This document shows, piece by piece, positions 34,821 through 44,476 of a stretch of 64,000 nt of DNA. The stretch is from Granulosicoccus antarcticus IMCC3135 (GTDB lineage Bacteria > Pseudomonadota > Gammaproteobacteria > Granulosicoccales > Granulosicoccaceae): the NCBI RefSeq assembly GCF_002215215.1, contig NZ_CP018632.1, positions 3,902,501 to 3,966,500 on the forward strand, in the 5' to 3' direction. The position numbers were made by a program, and so were the translations under genes. Numbering within the stretch: position 1 is the first letter of the stretch; every line of letters starts with the position of its first letter. Under the pieces are notes generated by a model. The model was not told where the DNA came from and made no database searches. It saw nothing but the letters and a program-made list of their open reading frames with translations.

Positions 34821-34834
34821 TGTTACCGGTCACA
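34821..34834. promoter_or_regulatory. Candidate LacI-family operator upstream of the ABC operon
   Basis: TGTTACCGGTCACA is a near-perfect palindrome centred on CG, as LacI-family operators are. On the minus strand it lies just after a possible promoter (TTGGTA, 17 bases, TAATGT). It is between the regulator gene and the ATPase gene. Confidence 0.5.
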
Positions 34835-34903
34835 TTAGCATAGGACATTATTGATACCAACAAGTTATTAGGGAAATCGTGCCGTCGAAAATTACCTGAC
34901 GAC

Positions 34904-35932
34904 TTAGCTGCTGGCGCGAAAAACGGGCTCTGCAGGCACCTCAATATGCGTTGGGCTTTTGTCTGTGGCGTTCTCATCCAGCAGGCGGACAATCAGACGG
35001 CCGGTTTCACGCCCGATAGCCAAAGGATCCACTACAACCGTAGAAATGGACGGTGAGGCGAAGCGTGAAACTTCAAAATTGCCAAAACCTGCAATCGCAA
35101 TCTGTCCAGGAATGGCTATGCCTTTGCCCAGAAGGTAGCTCTGGACACCAAATGCGGCAATATCTGACACGCAAAAAATGCAGTCAGTGTCTGGCCAGAC
35201 TTGCAGGACGCGGGCCGCGGCCTCTGCCCCCAACTCACTGGACAGCGGTGGTGCCCCATGTTGGACGATGCGCGTGGAATCCAGACCAGCGGCCTTCATC
35301 GCCGCAATAAAGCCTGAACGACGTGCCGCGCCACGGGTCCAGCTGTCGTCACTTTCCCCTAGAAAGGTAAGATGTCGGTAGCCTTTCTCAATCAGCTGCT
35401 CAGTCATGCGAAATGCAGCCTCTTCATTGGAAAACCCGATTGTGTGCTCAATGGCGCGAACAGGACGTTCCCAGATTTCGATGATCGGTATATCTACGCT
35501 TGAAAGCAGCTCAAAGGTGCGTTCTGTGTGTCCATCGTAAGACAGCACCATGGCTTCAGGACGCCTTCGCAACAAGGTTTCAATCATGATCTCTTCGCGC
35601 TCCGAAGAATAGCCCGTATGACCGAGTAAAATCTGCAGGCCCACCTTCTCCAGCTCTTCAGTCAGTCCCTGTACGGTCAATGCAAAGTGAAGATTGTTTA
35701 CTGAAGGGAGAAGCGTGGCCACAAAACCGGATTTTTTTGTACTCAGGCTGCCCGCCATCTGATCAGGCACGTAATTCATCTCTTTGACGATGGCCAGAAT
35801 ATGTTCGCGGGTTTTTTCAGAAATCGAGCTGTTTTTCTTGAGCGCACGAGACACCGTCATACGCGACACACCCGCCGCTTTGGCTACGTCGCGCATGGTT
35901 GTTGGTGTTCTCGGTTTCTCGCCTGCTCGCAT
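34904..35932 (-). CDS. LacI-family transcriptional regulator
   Basis: A 342-residue protein. The N-terminal helix-turn-helix and hinge are clear (TTMRDVAKAAGVSRMTVSRALKKNSSIS), followed by a periplasmic-binding-protein-like sensor domain (VATLLPSVNNLHFALTVQGL and GFSNEEAAFRMTEQLIEKG). ATG 35932 places the DNA-binding domain about 12 residues from the start and has purines GAGAGAG upstream; an in-frame ATG at 35992 would add 20 residues. It probably represses the ABC operon in the absence of its sugar ligand. Confidence 0.92.
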   Translation of the reverse strand: MRAGEKPRTPTTMRDVAKAAGVSRMTVSRALKKNSSISEKTREHILAIVKEMNYVPDQMAGSLSTKKSGFVATLLPSVNNLHFALTVQGLTEELEKVGLQILLGHTGYSSEREEIMIETLLRRRPEAMVLSYDGHTERTFELLSSVDIPIIEIWERPVRAIEHTIGFSNEEAAFRMTEQLIEKGYRHLTFLGESDDSWTRGAARRSGFIAAMKAAGLDSTRIVQHGAPPLSSELGAEAAARVLQVWPDTDCIFCVSDIAAFGVQSYLLGKGIAIPGQIAIAGFGNFEVSRFASPSISTVVVDPLAIGRETGRLIVRLLDENATDKSPTHIEVPAEPVFRASS

Positions 35933-36322
35933 GACTCTCTCTGTTTTCAAGGTGGTAGGTAAAGCATGGCATGCCACAAGCTCGCCTGCCAAATGCGGCA
36001 GCTGCTCGAGTGTCCAGGAAATTCAACGCAGGCCGCGTATGAAACATCGGGGCAAGCCCCTTCATTATAAACGGACATATTCTACACAATCACTAGTAGC
36101 GAACCCTGAAGTCATAGAAGTGATGTCCATCAGATCCGAAATAATTTGTTCCGACTGTAACCTTCTGACATCGGAATGCATCCTGTAAGTAGCTCTAGTC
36201 AACTACGCTCCAATTCCTTTTTACTCGCTTGATACTTGCCAGTAGCTGATAATAGAAGAGCGGCAAACCAAATAGTATGGTCGAGCCCTAGCCCACCATA
36301 AAGATGATGGAACAGAAGATTT
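35933..36322. other. Divergent intergenic region
   Basis: It separates the lacI-type gene from the pqi operon. Promoters for both are expected. I recognised no specific motif. Confidence 0.4.
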
Positions 36323-37012
36323 GTGACGAAAGCTCTGAACATTAGCCACGATGAAACACACACTGACAATGGAGTTGGGATACAAGTAGCGTGTCAACAA
36401 TGTGATGTGCTGATCAACATCCCAGAACTTGGAGAGGGAGAACAGGCAACATGTATTTCCTGCGGTGCGGTACTGGCTGTGCGCTCCTCCTTCGGTTCAG
36501 GATTGTCGCTGGCATGCGCGCTGGCCTCTATTGTCATGCTTGCGCTAGCCTATGTGTATCCGTTTCTGACTCTTGAGGCGAATGGATTAGGGCATCAACT
36601 ATCCTTGATAACGCTACCAGAGACAATGTATGAAAATGGCAGGCCGGAGATTGCAGCAAGCATTGTATTGTTAACGCTTGTGTTTCCGATGCTATTGATG
36701 TTGTTGAATATATCTGTGCTTATTCCGTTTCATTTTGGTTTGACAGCACCTCGCTATGCCACCGCCGTGATGCGATGGAGCCATCACCTGGCACACTGGA
36801 GCATGGTTGATGTATTTGTGATTGGTGTTCTGGCCAGTCTGACGAAAATTGTGAGTCTGGCGGATATAACTCTGGGTGTCGGATTTTGGTCCTATATGAC
36901 GTTTGCGGTACTGGCGTTGGTGTCACTTTGGCACTTTGATCGTCCACCACTGTGGCAGTGGATCGAACCGCACGTGCATCGCGGCGAACGCAGCTCTGGT
37001 GTCACCGGATGA
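36323..37012 (+). CDS. PqiA/YebS-like membrane protein, first copy
   Basis: A 229-residue protein. It has an N-terminal zinc ribbon (VACQQCDVLI and ATCISCGAVLA) and four membrane helices, with the PqiA hallmark HHLAHWSMVDVFVIGVLASLTKI. The start is a GTG at 36323. PqiA/LetA-type proteins sit in the inner membrane and work with MCE proteins of the PqiB/LetB type in lipid movement between membranes. E. coli PqiA is a single protein with two such domains; here they are separate genes overlapping by 4 bases. Confidence 0.9.
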   Translation: MTKALNISHDETHTDNGVGIQVACQQCDVLINIPELGEGEQATCISCGAVLAVRSSFGSGLSLACALASIVMLALAYVYPFLTLEANGLGHQLSLITLPETMYENGRPEIAASIVLLTLVFPMLLMLLNISVLIPFHFGLTAPRYATAVMRWSHHLAHWSMVDVFVIGVLASLTKIVSLADITLGVGFWSYMTFAVLALVSLWHFDRPPLWQWIEPHVHRGERSSGVTG

Positions 37013-37620
37013 AAGATGCCCCCAGAAAAGCCTGGCAGGCTGGTCTTCAGGCTTGCCACGTTTGCGAGCGCTTGGAACCAATAGAGGTGGATCGATGTGG
37101 TCGATGTAATACGTTGCTACGATTGCGCAAACATCAAAGTCGCCAGCGTACTTTAGCACTGACCGCTACGGCCAGCTTATTGATGTTCCCTGCGCACATG
37201 TTGCCTATCATGACCACAGAAACGCTCGGCGATGCTCAAGAAAGCACTATAGTTGGCGGGGTTGTCACTCTTTGGCATCACGGTTCCTACCCTATCGCAC
37301 TGTTGATCTTTATAGCCAGCGTGGTTGTGCCAATAGGAAAACTGCTTGCACTTTACTGGGTGGTTCTGGGTCAGGCAGGAATTGATCTTGATAGCGCAGT
37401 TCGCCGTAGTCGTTTGTTCCGTTTATCTCACATGATTGGTCCCTGGTCGATGGTCGATGTATTTGTAGTAGCCATTTTAGTGGGGCTGGTACAGTTGGTC
37501 GGGATTTTACAAATTTTCCCCGGATTTGCGGTTGTTTGTTTTGCAGGAATGGTGGCCGTGACCATGCTAGCGGCCAATTCTTTTGATGAGCGGCTAATCT
37601 GGGACAGGGTGAAAATGTAG
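37009..37620 (+). CDS. PqiA-like membrane protein, second copy
   Basis: A 203-residue protein. It repeats the architecture of its upstream neighbour: Cys pairs (ACHVCERL, RCGRCNTLL), membrane helices and SHMIGPWSMVDVFVVAILVGL. The ATG at 37009 overlaps the previous stop (ATGA), so the two halves are translated together and presumably form one transporter unit. Confidence 0.88.
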   Translation: MKDAPRKAWQAGLQACHVCERLEPIEVDRCGRCNTLLRLRKHQSRQRTLALTATASLLMFPAHMLPIMTTETLGDAQESTIVGGVVTLWHHGSYPIALLIFIASVVVPIGKLLALYWVVLGQAGIDLDSAVRRSRLFRLSHMIGPWSMVDVFVVAILVGLVQLVGILQIFPGFAVVCFAGMVAVTMLAANSFDERLIWDRVKM

Positions 37621-37621
37621 G

Positions 37622-39205
37622 ATGGACAACAACAGTCATAAGGCAATAGTGTCTAAGCGTAAGCGAATATCAGCGGTATGGCTCATTCCCATATTTGCAC
37701 TATTGGTGGGTGCATGGTTTGTATATACCGAGTATCAACAGCAAGGTTCTGAGGTTGTGCTTCACTTCCAGAGTGCTGAAGGCATCGTTGTCGGAAAAAC
37801 CAAAATCAGGCACTTGAGTATTGATGTTGGAGAAGTCACCGACGTAGCGCTTAATGAATCGCTTGATGCAGTGGAGGTTCGTGCTCGCATGAAACGCAAT
37901 GTGATGCCGTTGTTGCAGGAAGATACTCGCTTCTGGGTGGTGCGGCCACGCGTTGGTGCAAGTGGAATATCCGGACTGGGTACTTTGTTGAGTGGCGCCT
38001 ATATAAGCTTTAACAGAGGTGTTGGTAACACACCAACACGTACCTTTATCGGTGAGGAAGAACCTCCTGTGTCGCCTGCTTCAGCTCCTGGCGTGCGGGT
38101 TCGATTGCGCAGTGAAAATGGCAGTGACATGAATATCGGCCAACCGGTGTTGTACAAGAATTATCGAGTAGGGCAAATTGAGAGTGTAAATTTCGATCAC
38201 GAATCAGAGCAGTTGATTGCGCAGCTGTTTATAGAGGCGCCCTATCACACGCTACTGAATTCCCAATCGCGATTCTGGAATACTAGTGGGGTCAGAATAA
38301 AATCCCGTGCATCGGGATTTGAAGTCGAAACAGGTTCGCTTGAATCAATGCTGGTAGGTGGTGTGTCTTTCGATATTCCAGAAGGGTCAGAACAAGGTGA
38401 GTCGATTAGCGATAACGCGCTGTTTGAGCTGTATCCGGACCGTGAAAGCATTGATCAGAATCCTTATGTATATGCGTTGGATCTCATCATGATGTACACC
38501 GGTTCGCTCAGAGGACTACAGATCGACGCATCGGTTGAGTTTCGGGGGCTTCAGATTGGGAATGTGACTGAGTTTGGATTCGAAATTTTTGATCAGAAGC
38601 AAATGGCAGAACCGTCCGCCGGAGAGCAGATTGCAGTACCCATCCGGTTGAGAATTGAGCCAGCTCGCCTGATAGGAGAAGACACTCAGGAAAATATAGA
38701 TCGCGCCTTGCAAGGGATTACAGACTCAGTGCACCGTGGGATGCGCGCCACGCTGCGACAGGGCAATCTTGTCACGGGGGCGCAGTACATATCGTTTGAA
38801 GCACTAGCCGGTGTCGGCGAAGCTCAACTGGAACAAATAGGTGATGCTTTGGTTATCCCGTCTCAGGCTAGTGGAATTGACCTTCTGACGAACAAGGTAG
38901 GCAAGACTCTGGACAAGTTGAACGAGATGCCTGTTGATGCCGTAATTGCCGAGTTGGTAGAAACAATGGATTCAGCCCAGCAGACATTGCGTCGTGCGGA
39001 TACTGTTTTGGCAGATGTGTCAGCCGATTCTGCACTGTATGGATCGATGCAGGATTCTCTCGATCAGCTACGTACAACACTAATTGCCGTTGATCAGCTA
39101 GCCAGCTCGCTTAAGGAAAAACCTAGTCAACTTATCTTCACTAGCCCGAAAACAGCCGACAGAATTCCACGAGGAGCTGTGAAGCGGGAAGGATTTGAAC
39201 GATGA
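37622..39205 (+). CDS. pqiB: PqiB-like MCE-domain lipid transport protein
   Basis: A 527-residue protein. One N-terminal membrane anchor (VWLIPIFALLVGAWFVYTEY) is followed by three MCE domains, beginning near LHFQSAEGIVVGKTKIRHL, RVRLRSENGSDMNIGQPVLY and YTGSLRGLQIDASVEFRGL. A C-terminal helical region follows (LDKLNEMPVDAVIAELVETM). MCE domains stack as hexameric rings forming a tunnel across the periplasm for lipids. It starts one base after the second pqiA-like stop, in the same operon. Confidence 0.93.
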   Translation: MDNNSHKAIVSKRKRISAVWLIPIFALLVGAWFVYTEYQQQGSEVVLHFQSAEGIVVGKTKIRHLSIDVGEVTDVALNESLDAVEVRARMKRNVMPLLQEDTRFWVVRPRVGASGISGLGTLLSGAYISFNRGVGNTPTRTFIGEEEPPVSPASAPGVRVRLRSENGSDMNIGQPVLYKNYRVGQIESVNFDHESEQLIAQLFIEAPYHTLLNSQSRFWNTSGVRIKSRASGFEVETGSLESMLVGGVSFDIPEGSEQGESISDNALFELYPDRESIDQNPYVYALDLIMMYTGSLRGLQIDASVEFRGLQIGNVTEFGFEIFDQKQMAEPSAGEQIAVPIRLRIEPARLIGEDTQENIDRALQGITDSVHRGMRATLRQGNLVTGAQYISFEALAGVGEAQLEQIGDALVIPSQASGIDLLTNKVGKTLDKLNEMPVDAVIAELVETMDSAQQTLRRADTVLADVSADSALYGSMQDSLDQLRTTLIAVDQLASSLKEKPSQLIFTSPKTADRIPRGAVKREGFER

Positions 39206-39581
39206 AATATATGACTAGGCGGGTATCGTCAGTAACGACGTTGTGCGTGCAAATTGGTGCTGTATCGATGTTGCTTTTTGCAACGGGTTGCGCGTCAACC
39301 AAAGAACCAGAACAACAGGTGTACATGCTGCGATCAGTGGTGCCGGACGAAGAAGTGATTCAGGGTAGCGTGGGATTGGCCAATGCCAAAATGCGGATAG
39401 CAGAGGTGTTGTTTTTGGCGGCGTATGGACGAGCACGCTGCGCAGTGAACGAGCCACCAAAAACACCTATCTGTTCGAGTATCGTGAGAGGCAGATCAAT
39501 GATGGCTATGGCCCGCTGGTCGCCGCGCTATCTCAGACGGTACAAATGCTTTGTAACGACATACTCGAAAAAGCACGTTGA
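39202..39581 (+). pseudogene. Degraded pqiC-like outer-membrane lipoprotein gene
   Basis: The first frame encodes a lipoprotein signal (LLFATGCAST) and VYMLRSVVPDEEV, the usual PqiC N-terminus, but then runs into unrelated sequence and stops at 39600. A second frame, from about 39420 to a TGA at 39579-39581, encodes VWTSTLRSE, TYLFEYRERQINDGYGPLV and AALSQTVQMLCNDIL, which looks like a PqiC C-terminal end. The combined length is about 60 residues short of the family. An internal deletion with frameshift explains this best. The start overlaps the pqiB stop by 4 bases. Confidence 0.7.
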
Positions 39582-39726
39582 TCAGGAAAGCTTAATGTAA
39601 TTTGTGGCCGCTGGACTAGAGCAGATAACCATCCCTGCTCCCACTGTAATCGCAAAAGTACCGGCCAGGTATGGCGGTTACCAGTCAGTTGAATCTATGT
39701 GCTCTGCGCGCATCATATGCATTGAA

Positions 39727-41253
39727 TTAACGGCCTGTGCCTCTCGCTACAAAACGTTCAATACGACGGCGAAGTTCTGATGGCGACAAAGATCTGCGTT
39801 TTTCAAGAGCATCACTTCGAACGTTGCTGAGCCGCTTTATACGCTCGGTAACAAGATTCAGGAATTGTTGCCGAAGCGCTTCATGGGCATGCAATATTGG
39901 CCTGAGACATTCTGCATCGATGGCTAAAACTAATGAATCTGATGTTGCCCTGACAGTCATGATCGATTTTTCATCTGTCACAATCGTAGTCCAGCCGAAA
40001 CTATCGCCTCCACTAAGCTGGTCAGCCAAGGCACGCTGGCCGTTGCTTACATTAATGCTCGATTCCAACGAACCATTCACAACAACGTACACATGACTGG
40101 AGCTGGTGTTTTCTGTCAGTAAGTTTGTATCTGTCGCGACTAATATGTAGTCGCTACTGCTGGCTATTTGTTCAATTTCAGTATCGTCAAGCTCCGAAAA
40201 TATCTCGATTGAACGCAACGTGTCTGAAATGCTGGGGCTGATCGGATTCATCGCAGTTGCTCGCGAATACCTTACTTCTTGTAGTTCGCCGATTGGAGAT
40301 ACTCCTGCGGCTTTGAGGCTGCTATTTATGTCCATATGCAGGTGCTCTTGACCACGGAAGTGATCAAGATAGCTGGAGAAATGCACCCAGACCGAGTAGA
40401 TATAGGGAGCACCTGTAGCGTCGAGTAAACGCACGGTCGGGGCAGGCTTTCGCAATACATAGTTACAATGCCCAACCGCGGTGGAAATAACGGTCACTAC
40501 CAGTTTAGGATCAACTTCATTGCTGACCCTGACCTTATAAAACATCGCGTAGATCTTATCGGGGCGATCCAGATTGTTGATCGCCGACGTCGCCATGACC
40601 GAGTTGGGTATTGATAGCAAGGTGCTGCTAAATGTCTTTATTCGTGTCGATCGCCACGTCAAATCAATTACCTGGCCAATGGTCTTGTCTTCCAGCTCAA
40701 TCCATTCGCCAATGTGAAACGGTTTATCAACGCTTAATGCTAGCCCGGAAAACAGATCACTCAAAGTACCCTGCAAAGCAAATCCCAGAATTCCTGCTAC
40801 CACACCTGTGGAAACCAGAAAGCCGGTAACGGGATAACCTATGCTCAGTAGAAAAATGCATAAGGCCACCACTACAAAAACTGCGTAGTTCAGACCTCGC
40901 AACAATCCGGGCGTTGTGAAACCGGTTCGGTGAAACACGTACCACTGAAGAATAATGAGATCGACACCCCGAGCTACCAACCAGAAACAGGCGATCTTCA
41001 TCGTGAACGACTGCAGATACAGTGATTCTACGAGCGTGTCCGGGATCGAAGTGAGACGAAGTATCCCGGAGAATACAGCGAAAAATGCGGCGATTCCAAT
41101 TGGCCAGATCAGTAAGTCAAAGATCCATACCGTAATGGGGGTTCCGGTTGCCGAGATCGGCTTCCCAAGCACTCTGGTTAGTAGTAGATAGACCAGGCAA
41201 AGGAGCAAAATCCCTCCGGTTATGGTCAAGTTTTCCGCAAACTGTTGAATCAT
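39727..41253 (-). CDS. MscS-family channel with C-terminal cyclic-nucleotide-binding domain
   Basis: A 508-residue protein. Several N-terminal membrane helices precede the MscS pore helix and beta domain (GVVAGILGFALQGTLSDLFSGLAL, then IGEWIELEDKTIGQVIDLTW). A Crp-like cNMP domain follows at about 345-470 (IEIFSELDDTEIEQIASSSDYI, then LADQLSGGDSFGWTTIVTDE). Such fusions couple a small-conductance channel to cyclic-nucleotide or voltage-like control. It is probably an osmotic or signalling channel in the inner membrane, transcribed alone. Confidence 0.9.
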   Translation of the reverse strand: MIQQFAENLTITGGILLLCLVYLLLTRVLGKPISATGTPITVWIFDLLIWPIGIAAFFAVFSGILRLTSIPDTLVESLYLQSFTMKIACFWLVARGVDLIILQWYVFHRTGFTTPGLLRGLNYAVFVVVALCIFLLSIGYPVTGFLVSTGVVAGILGFALQGTLSDLFSGLALSVDKPFHIGEWIELEDKTIGQVIDLTWRSTRIKTFSSTLLSIPNSVMATSAINNLDRPDKIYAMFYKVRVSNEVDPKLVVTVISTAVGHCNYVLRKPAPTVRLLDATGAPYIYSVWVHFSSYLDHFRGQEHLHMDINSSLKAAGVSPIGELQEVRYSRATAMNPISPSISDTLRSIEIFSELDDTEIEQIASSSDYILVATDTNLLTENTSSSHVYVVVNGSLESSINVSNGQRALADQLSGGDSFGWTTIVTDEKSIMTVRATSDSLVLAIDAECLRPILHAHEALRQQFLNLVTERIKRLSNVRSDALEKRRSLSPSELRRRIERFVARGTGR

Positions 41254-41320
41254 TGTCCCATTACTTTGAGTTGCTATAGCTCACAGTTAGTGAGCTTCCT
41301 TATATCATCAACAGCCTACC

Positions 41321-43486
41321 TTAATCGCGACGTCTTTCCTCCCGGGACTTGTCGGCGTTCTCTGTCGTTGTAAAGCGCAGATTGATGATGTCCGGTGAGA
41401 ACAGCATGCTCCAGGTCCATTCGAACAAAATACGCGTCTTCTTTGCCATGGTTGGCATCAGCGACAAGTAGAAGGCTCGCCACAAGAGCCAGGCAGGAAA
41501 ACCACCGAGGCGGATACCACCGGAGATCTCCGCAACACCATTCAGGTGTCCAATGGTAGCCATTGAGCCCTTCGAGTCGTAGTTGAAGGCATTTGTTGGC
41601 TTGCCAGCAATAGCTTGAGCGATGTTATCTGCCAGCTGATGGCCTTCACGTATGGCGAACTGCGCGGTGGGTGGTGCAAGGTTGCCGTCATGAGCGTTGG
41701 GTATGGCTGCGCAATCGCCGATCGCCCAGAGTCCTTCGTGTCCCGAGATGGACATGTCGGGCTCAACGGTGATGCGGCCACGCTGAACAGGAACATCCAT
41801 GGTCTCCATCAACGGGTTTGAGCGTGTGCCGATCGTGGAGATAACTGTTGCCCCCTCCACTCTTGCGCCTTTGTCGGTTACCACTCCACGAGCATCGACT
41901 TCGGAAACTCCAGTACTCATCCGCATACGAATTCCTTGCTGTAGCATGCGTTGCATCGCGTGCTCACCCAGTTTCGGACTGAGTTCTTGCAGTGGCACCT
42001 CACCACGGTGAATGAGGGTGACGGCAAGATCATCGTCGTGCAACCTAGGGTAGTGTTTGTGTGACGCATGGATAAAGTCCTGAATCGCACCACCGATCTC
42101 CGCCCCACTGAATCCCGCACCGATAATGACAAAATGTCCGAGCCAGCGGCGTGTCTCGGCGTCTTCTTCCTGTTCGGCCTTCTCCATCTGTTCAATCACG
42201 CGATTACGCAGTGCCAGCGCATCACCGAGCAACTTGAATGGCATAGCGTGCTCAGCCATACCAGGCACAAGCTCCATATTGGCCCGTGAGCCGAAAGCAA
42301 AAACAAGATGCTCGTAGGCAAGGACATGATCTCGCTCCTCGCCTTCAAAGCTCACCGTCTTGCCCTCAATGTCCACACTCGTCAATCGGGCCGAGATGAA
42401 ACGGGTCTTCCTGATCATGCGCCGAATCGGGGCAATGACATGGCTTGGCAATATGCTGGCGCCTACCACCTCAGCGAGCATGGGATTGAACGTGGTGTAG
42501 TTCTCTTCACTGATCAGTACGACCTGCCAGTCATTCGGCAGTTTGCGTTCAAGTTTCCTGACAAGCTGCGTACCAGCGAAACCACCACCGACCACAACCA
42601 CATTCTTCTTGTCGAGAGAGAGGATATGGGCAACTTCCAGGTCAGAGCCAAAGTTGATCAATCGCAGGGAGACAACAGCGGCAATGATCAACAGATGAAA
42701 CAGGATATTGATGATTCCGATCTGTGACGATGAGGCATCGGCGATACCTACCGTAGCCAAGTGAAGCAGTGCCAGTGCTGCGAGCACCCAGCTCATGGTG
42801 TTTGTCTGAAACCCGGTCAGCATGGACAAGCCGCCGATCAGGGATACGAGCAACAAGATATTGCGAAACCAGATTGGCTCAAGCAGCACGCTTTGGTAAG
42901 CTTCGTCGGTCAGCCCCAACCAGAATGCAGCAATAAATGGAATGGAGACCGACGCACGAATCAAGAACACGCCAACATTCCTGCCAGCACCGCTTGTCAC
43001 CGAGTGAGCCGCCTTCGAGAGTCGGCCTGCATCTCTTGAGGCCAGCCAGTGCAGTACACTCCTGCCGCGCCCTATCGCCCAGCGACCACTGCCCAGAAAG
43101 AACATGGCGCTGTACAGGCCAATTCCCATGAGATGTGCAGCCAGGCTCAGCAAGCGGATGTTCGACGCTGTGTCGTTGATAACGACCAGAGACTCGGCAA
43201 TCACCGTGATAACGACCAGAGCGGGCACGGCCAGTCGGATATTCCAGCCAACGATCAACATCAGGCCGCCGAGTATCTCTGCGATGATCACGAGATTGAA
43301 TAGCCAGTCCAGCTGTGATTGTAAAGCTGCAGGGAAGTGTGCCGTCATCGCTAGAAAAGACTCTGGAGCGATAACCTTGAGGATACCGGGCACCAGAAAG
43401 AAAAGACCCGCGGCAATACGCAAAATACCCACACCGGTATCTGTATGCAACTCGGATCGATCTAGCAACTTGCTTGTTTCACTCAT
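41321..43486 (-). CDS. DoxX-DoxX-NDH-2 fusion: membrane-embedded NAD(P)H/FAD oxidoreductase
   Basis: A 721-residue protein. The first 290 residues contain two DoxX-like four-helix units (GVGILRIAAGLFFLVPGILK at 18-37, and FLIRASVSIPFIAAFWLGL near 174). Then comes a complete type II NADH dehydrogenase: FAD motif VVVVGGGFAG near 296, NADH motif VIIGAGFSGAEIGG near 454, and WAIGDCAAIP near 587. NDH-2 enzymes pass electrons from NADH to quinone. DoxX proteins include subunits of thiosulfate:quinone oxidoreductase. The fusion suggests a quinone-reducing complex held in the membrane by the DoxX part. An adjacent HiPIP and a YeeE transporter point to sulfur or photosynthetic-type electron transfer, which is inference. 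Confidence 0.87.
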   Translation of the reverse strand: MSETSKLLDRSELHTDTGVGILRIAAGLFFLVPGILKVIAPESFLAMTAHFPAALQSQLDWLFNLVIIAEILGGLMLIVGWNIRLAVPALVVITVIAESLVVINDTASNIRLLSLAAHLMGIGLYSAMFFLGSGRWAIGRGRSVLHWLASRDAGRLSKAAHSVTSGAGRNVGVFLIRASVSIPFIAAFWLGLTDEAYQSVLLEPIWFRNILLLVSLIGGLSMLTGFQTNTMSWVLAALALLHLATVGIADASSSQIGIINILFHLLIIAAVVSLRLINFGSDLEVAHILSLDKKNVVVVGGGFAGTQLVRKLERKLPNDWQVVLISEENYTTFNPMLAEVVGASILPSHVIAPIRRMIRKTRFISARLTSVDIEGKTVSFEGEERDHVLAYEHLVFAFGSRANMELVPGMAEHAMPFKLLGDALALRNRVIEQMEKAEQEEDAETRRWLGHFVIIGAGFSGAEIGGAIQDFIHASHKHYPRLHDDDLAVTLIHRGEVPLQELSPKLGEHAMQRMLQQGIRMRMSTGVSEVDARGVVTDKGARVEGATVISTIGTRSNPLMETMDVPVQRGRITVEPDMSISGHEGLWAIGDCAAIPNAHDGNLAPPTAQFAIREGHQLADNIAQAIAGKPTNAFNYDSKGSMATIGHLNGVAEISGGIRLGGFPAWLLWRAFYLSLMPTMAKKTRILFEWTWSMLFSPDIINLRFTTTENADKSREERRRD

Positions 43487-43652
43487 CGATATTCTTATTC
43501 CAATTACTTAAGCTGACAAACAGAGGATTAATCCGCGATTGTCAGGTTGTTCTGATCTACATGGATTCGGTTTAGCAGACCATGCTTGCAATAAAATAGT
43601 GGCAAGCACGCTCTGCAGGAAGGCACAAGTTCCTTGAAAAATGGCTTGTTTG

Positions 43653-43973
43653 CTAGGCTTTTGGAGTAAACGTCAAACACCAACCGGTGGCTTTCACTTC
43701 ATTTCCCGGAAATATAGGACATCCACCCTGCTCTTCCTGGCCGCCTTGATAGAACATGCAGGCTTTACAGGTAGCATTGTCTGTGGAGCTTGTTTCCGTA
43801 TATTGAAGCGCCTTGGCGCTATCGGATGAAGGGTCAAGCAATGAATCTGCCGACGCTGTTCTCGGAAGAAGAGAAGTCATGGTAGCCAGAGGAAATGAAA
43901 AAACAGCCCCCATGCCAAGGAGCTTGGTGAATGCCCGTCTGTTCTTGTTAGCTGTGTCGTTTGTTTTGTTCAT
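43653..43973 (-). CDS. High-potential iron-sulfur protein (HiPIP)
   Basis: A 106-residue precursor. A twin-arginine signal (NRRAFTKLLGMGAVFSFPLA) is followed by a mature domain of about 65 residues with four cysteines in the HiPIP spacing: ATCKACMFYQG, GGCPIFPG and GWCLTF. These ligate one [4Fe-4S] cluster for periplasmic one-electron transfer. AGAGGA precedes the ATG. It lies 166 bases upstream of the DoxX-NDH-2 gene in the same direction and could be its partner. Confidence 0.95.
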   Translation of the reverse strand: MNKTNDTANKNRRAFTKLLGMGAVFSFPLATMTSLLPRTASADSLLDPSSDSAKALQYTETSSTDNATCKACMFYQGGQEEQGGCPIFPGNEVKATGWCLTFTPKA

Positions 43974-44476
43974 TTTCTATTCCTCTTCTCATAACGATGG
44001 ATTGAATGGAAGTCATGCACAGCTCATCATTTGTTGAACTTGAGGCATGGTTATACTTACCGAAGCACCGATTCCTCCACTGCATCGAACAACTATTATT
44101 TGACTAACTGTTCAACTCCCATGCACACTAGATGCACGAAGAAGGCTTTTGGTTACAAGCTATCGAGAATGCATTTCAAATCGGAACTCCCCTATCTGCC
44201 TCCGTTGAAATTCGTGAAACGCTGGATGGCTTCGACGATTGCGTAGCGGGAGCGATCCTTGCTTCTACACGCAGATGATCCTCTCACGGTGATAAACTAT
44301 CGTTGTCGCAGAGCGCTCAAAGGTCTGCTGGCGCACAATATCACTGCACAGCAGCCCGCCTCCTCAGTGATAAGCAGTTGCCTTAGATTCGGATTACCTG
44401 CCTCAAAAGGTTCTCCGCCGTTATAGATGCCTGACAGAACCAGAATGCTCAGGCACGTCCTGGATACAAAACTAAC
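43974..44476. other. Divergent intergenic region, no gene recognised
   Basis: About 500 bases between the HiPIP and YeeE genes. Short frames lack any recognisable protein. It should hold both promoters. Confidence 0.45.
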
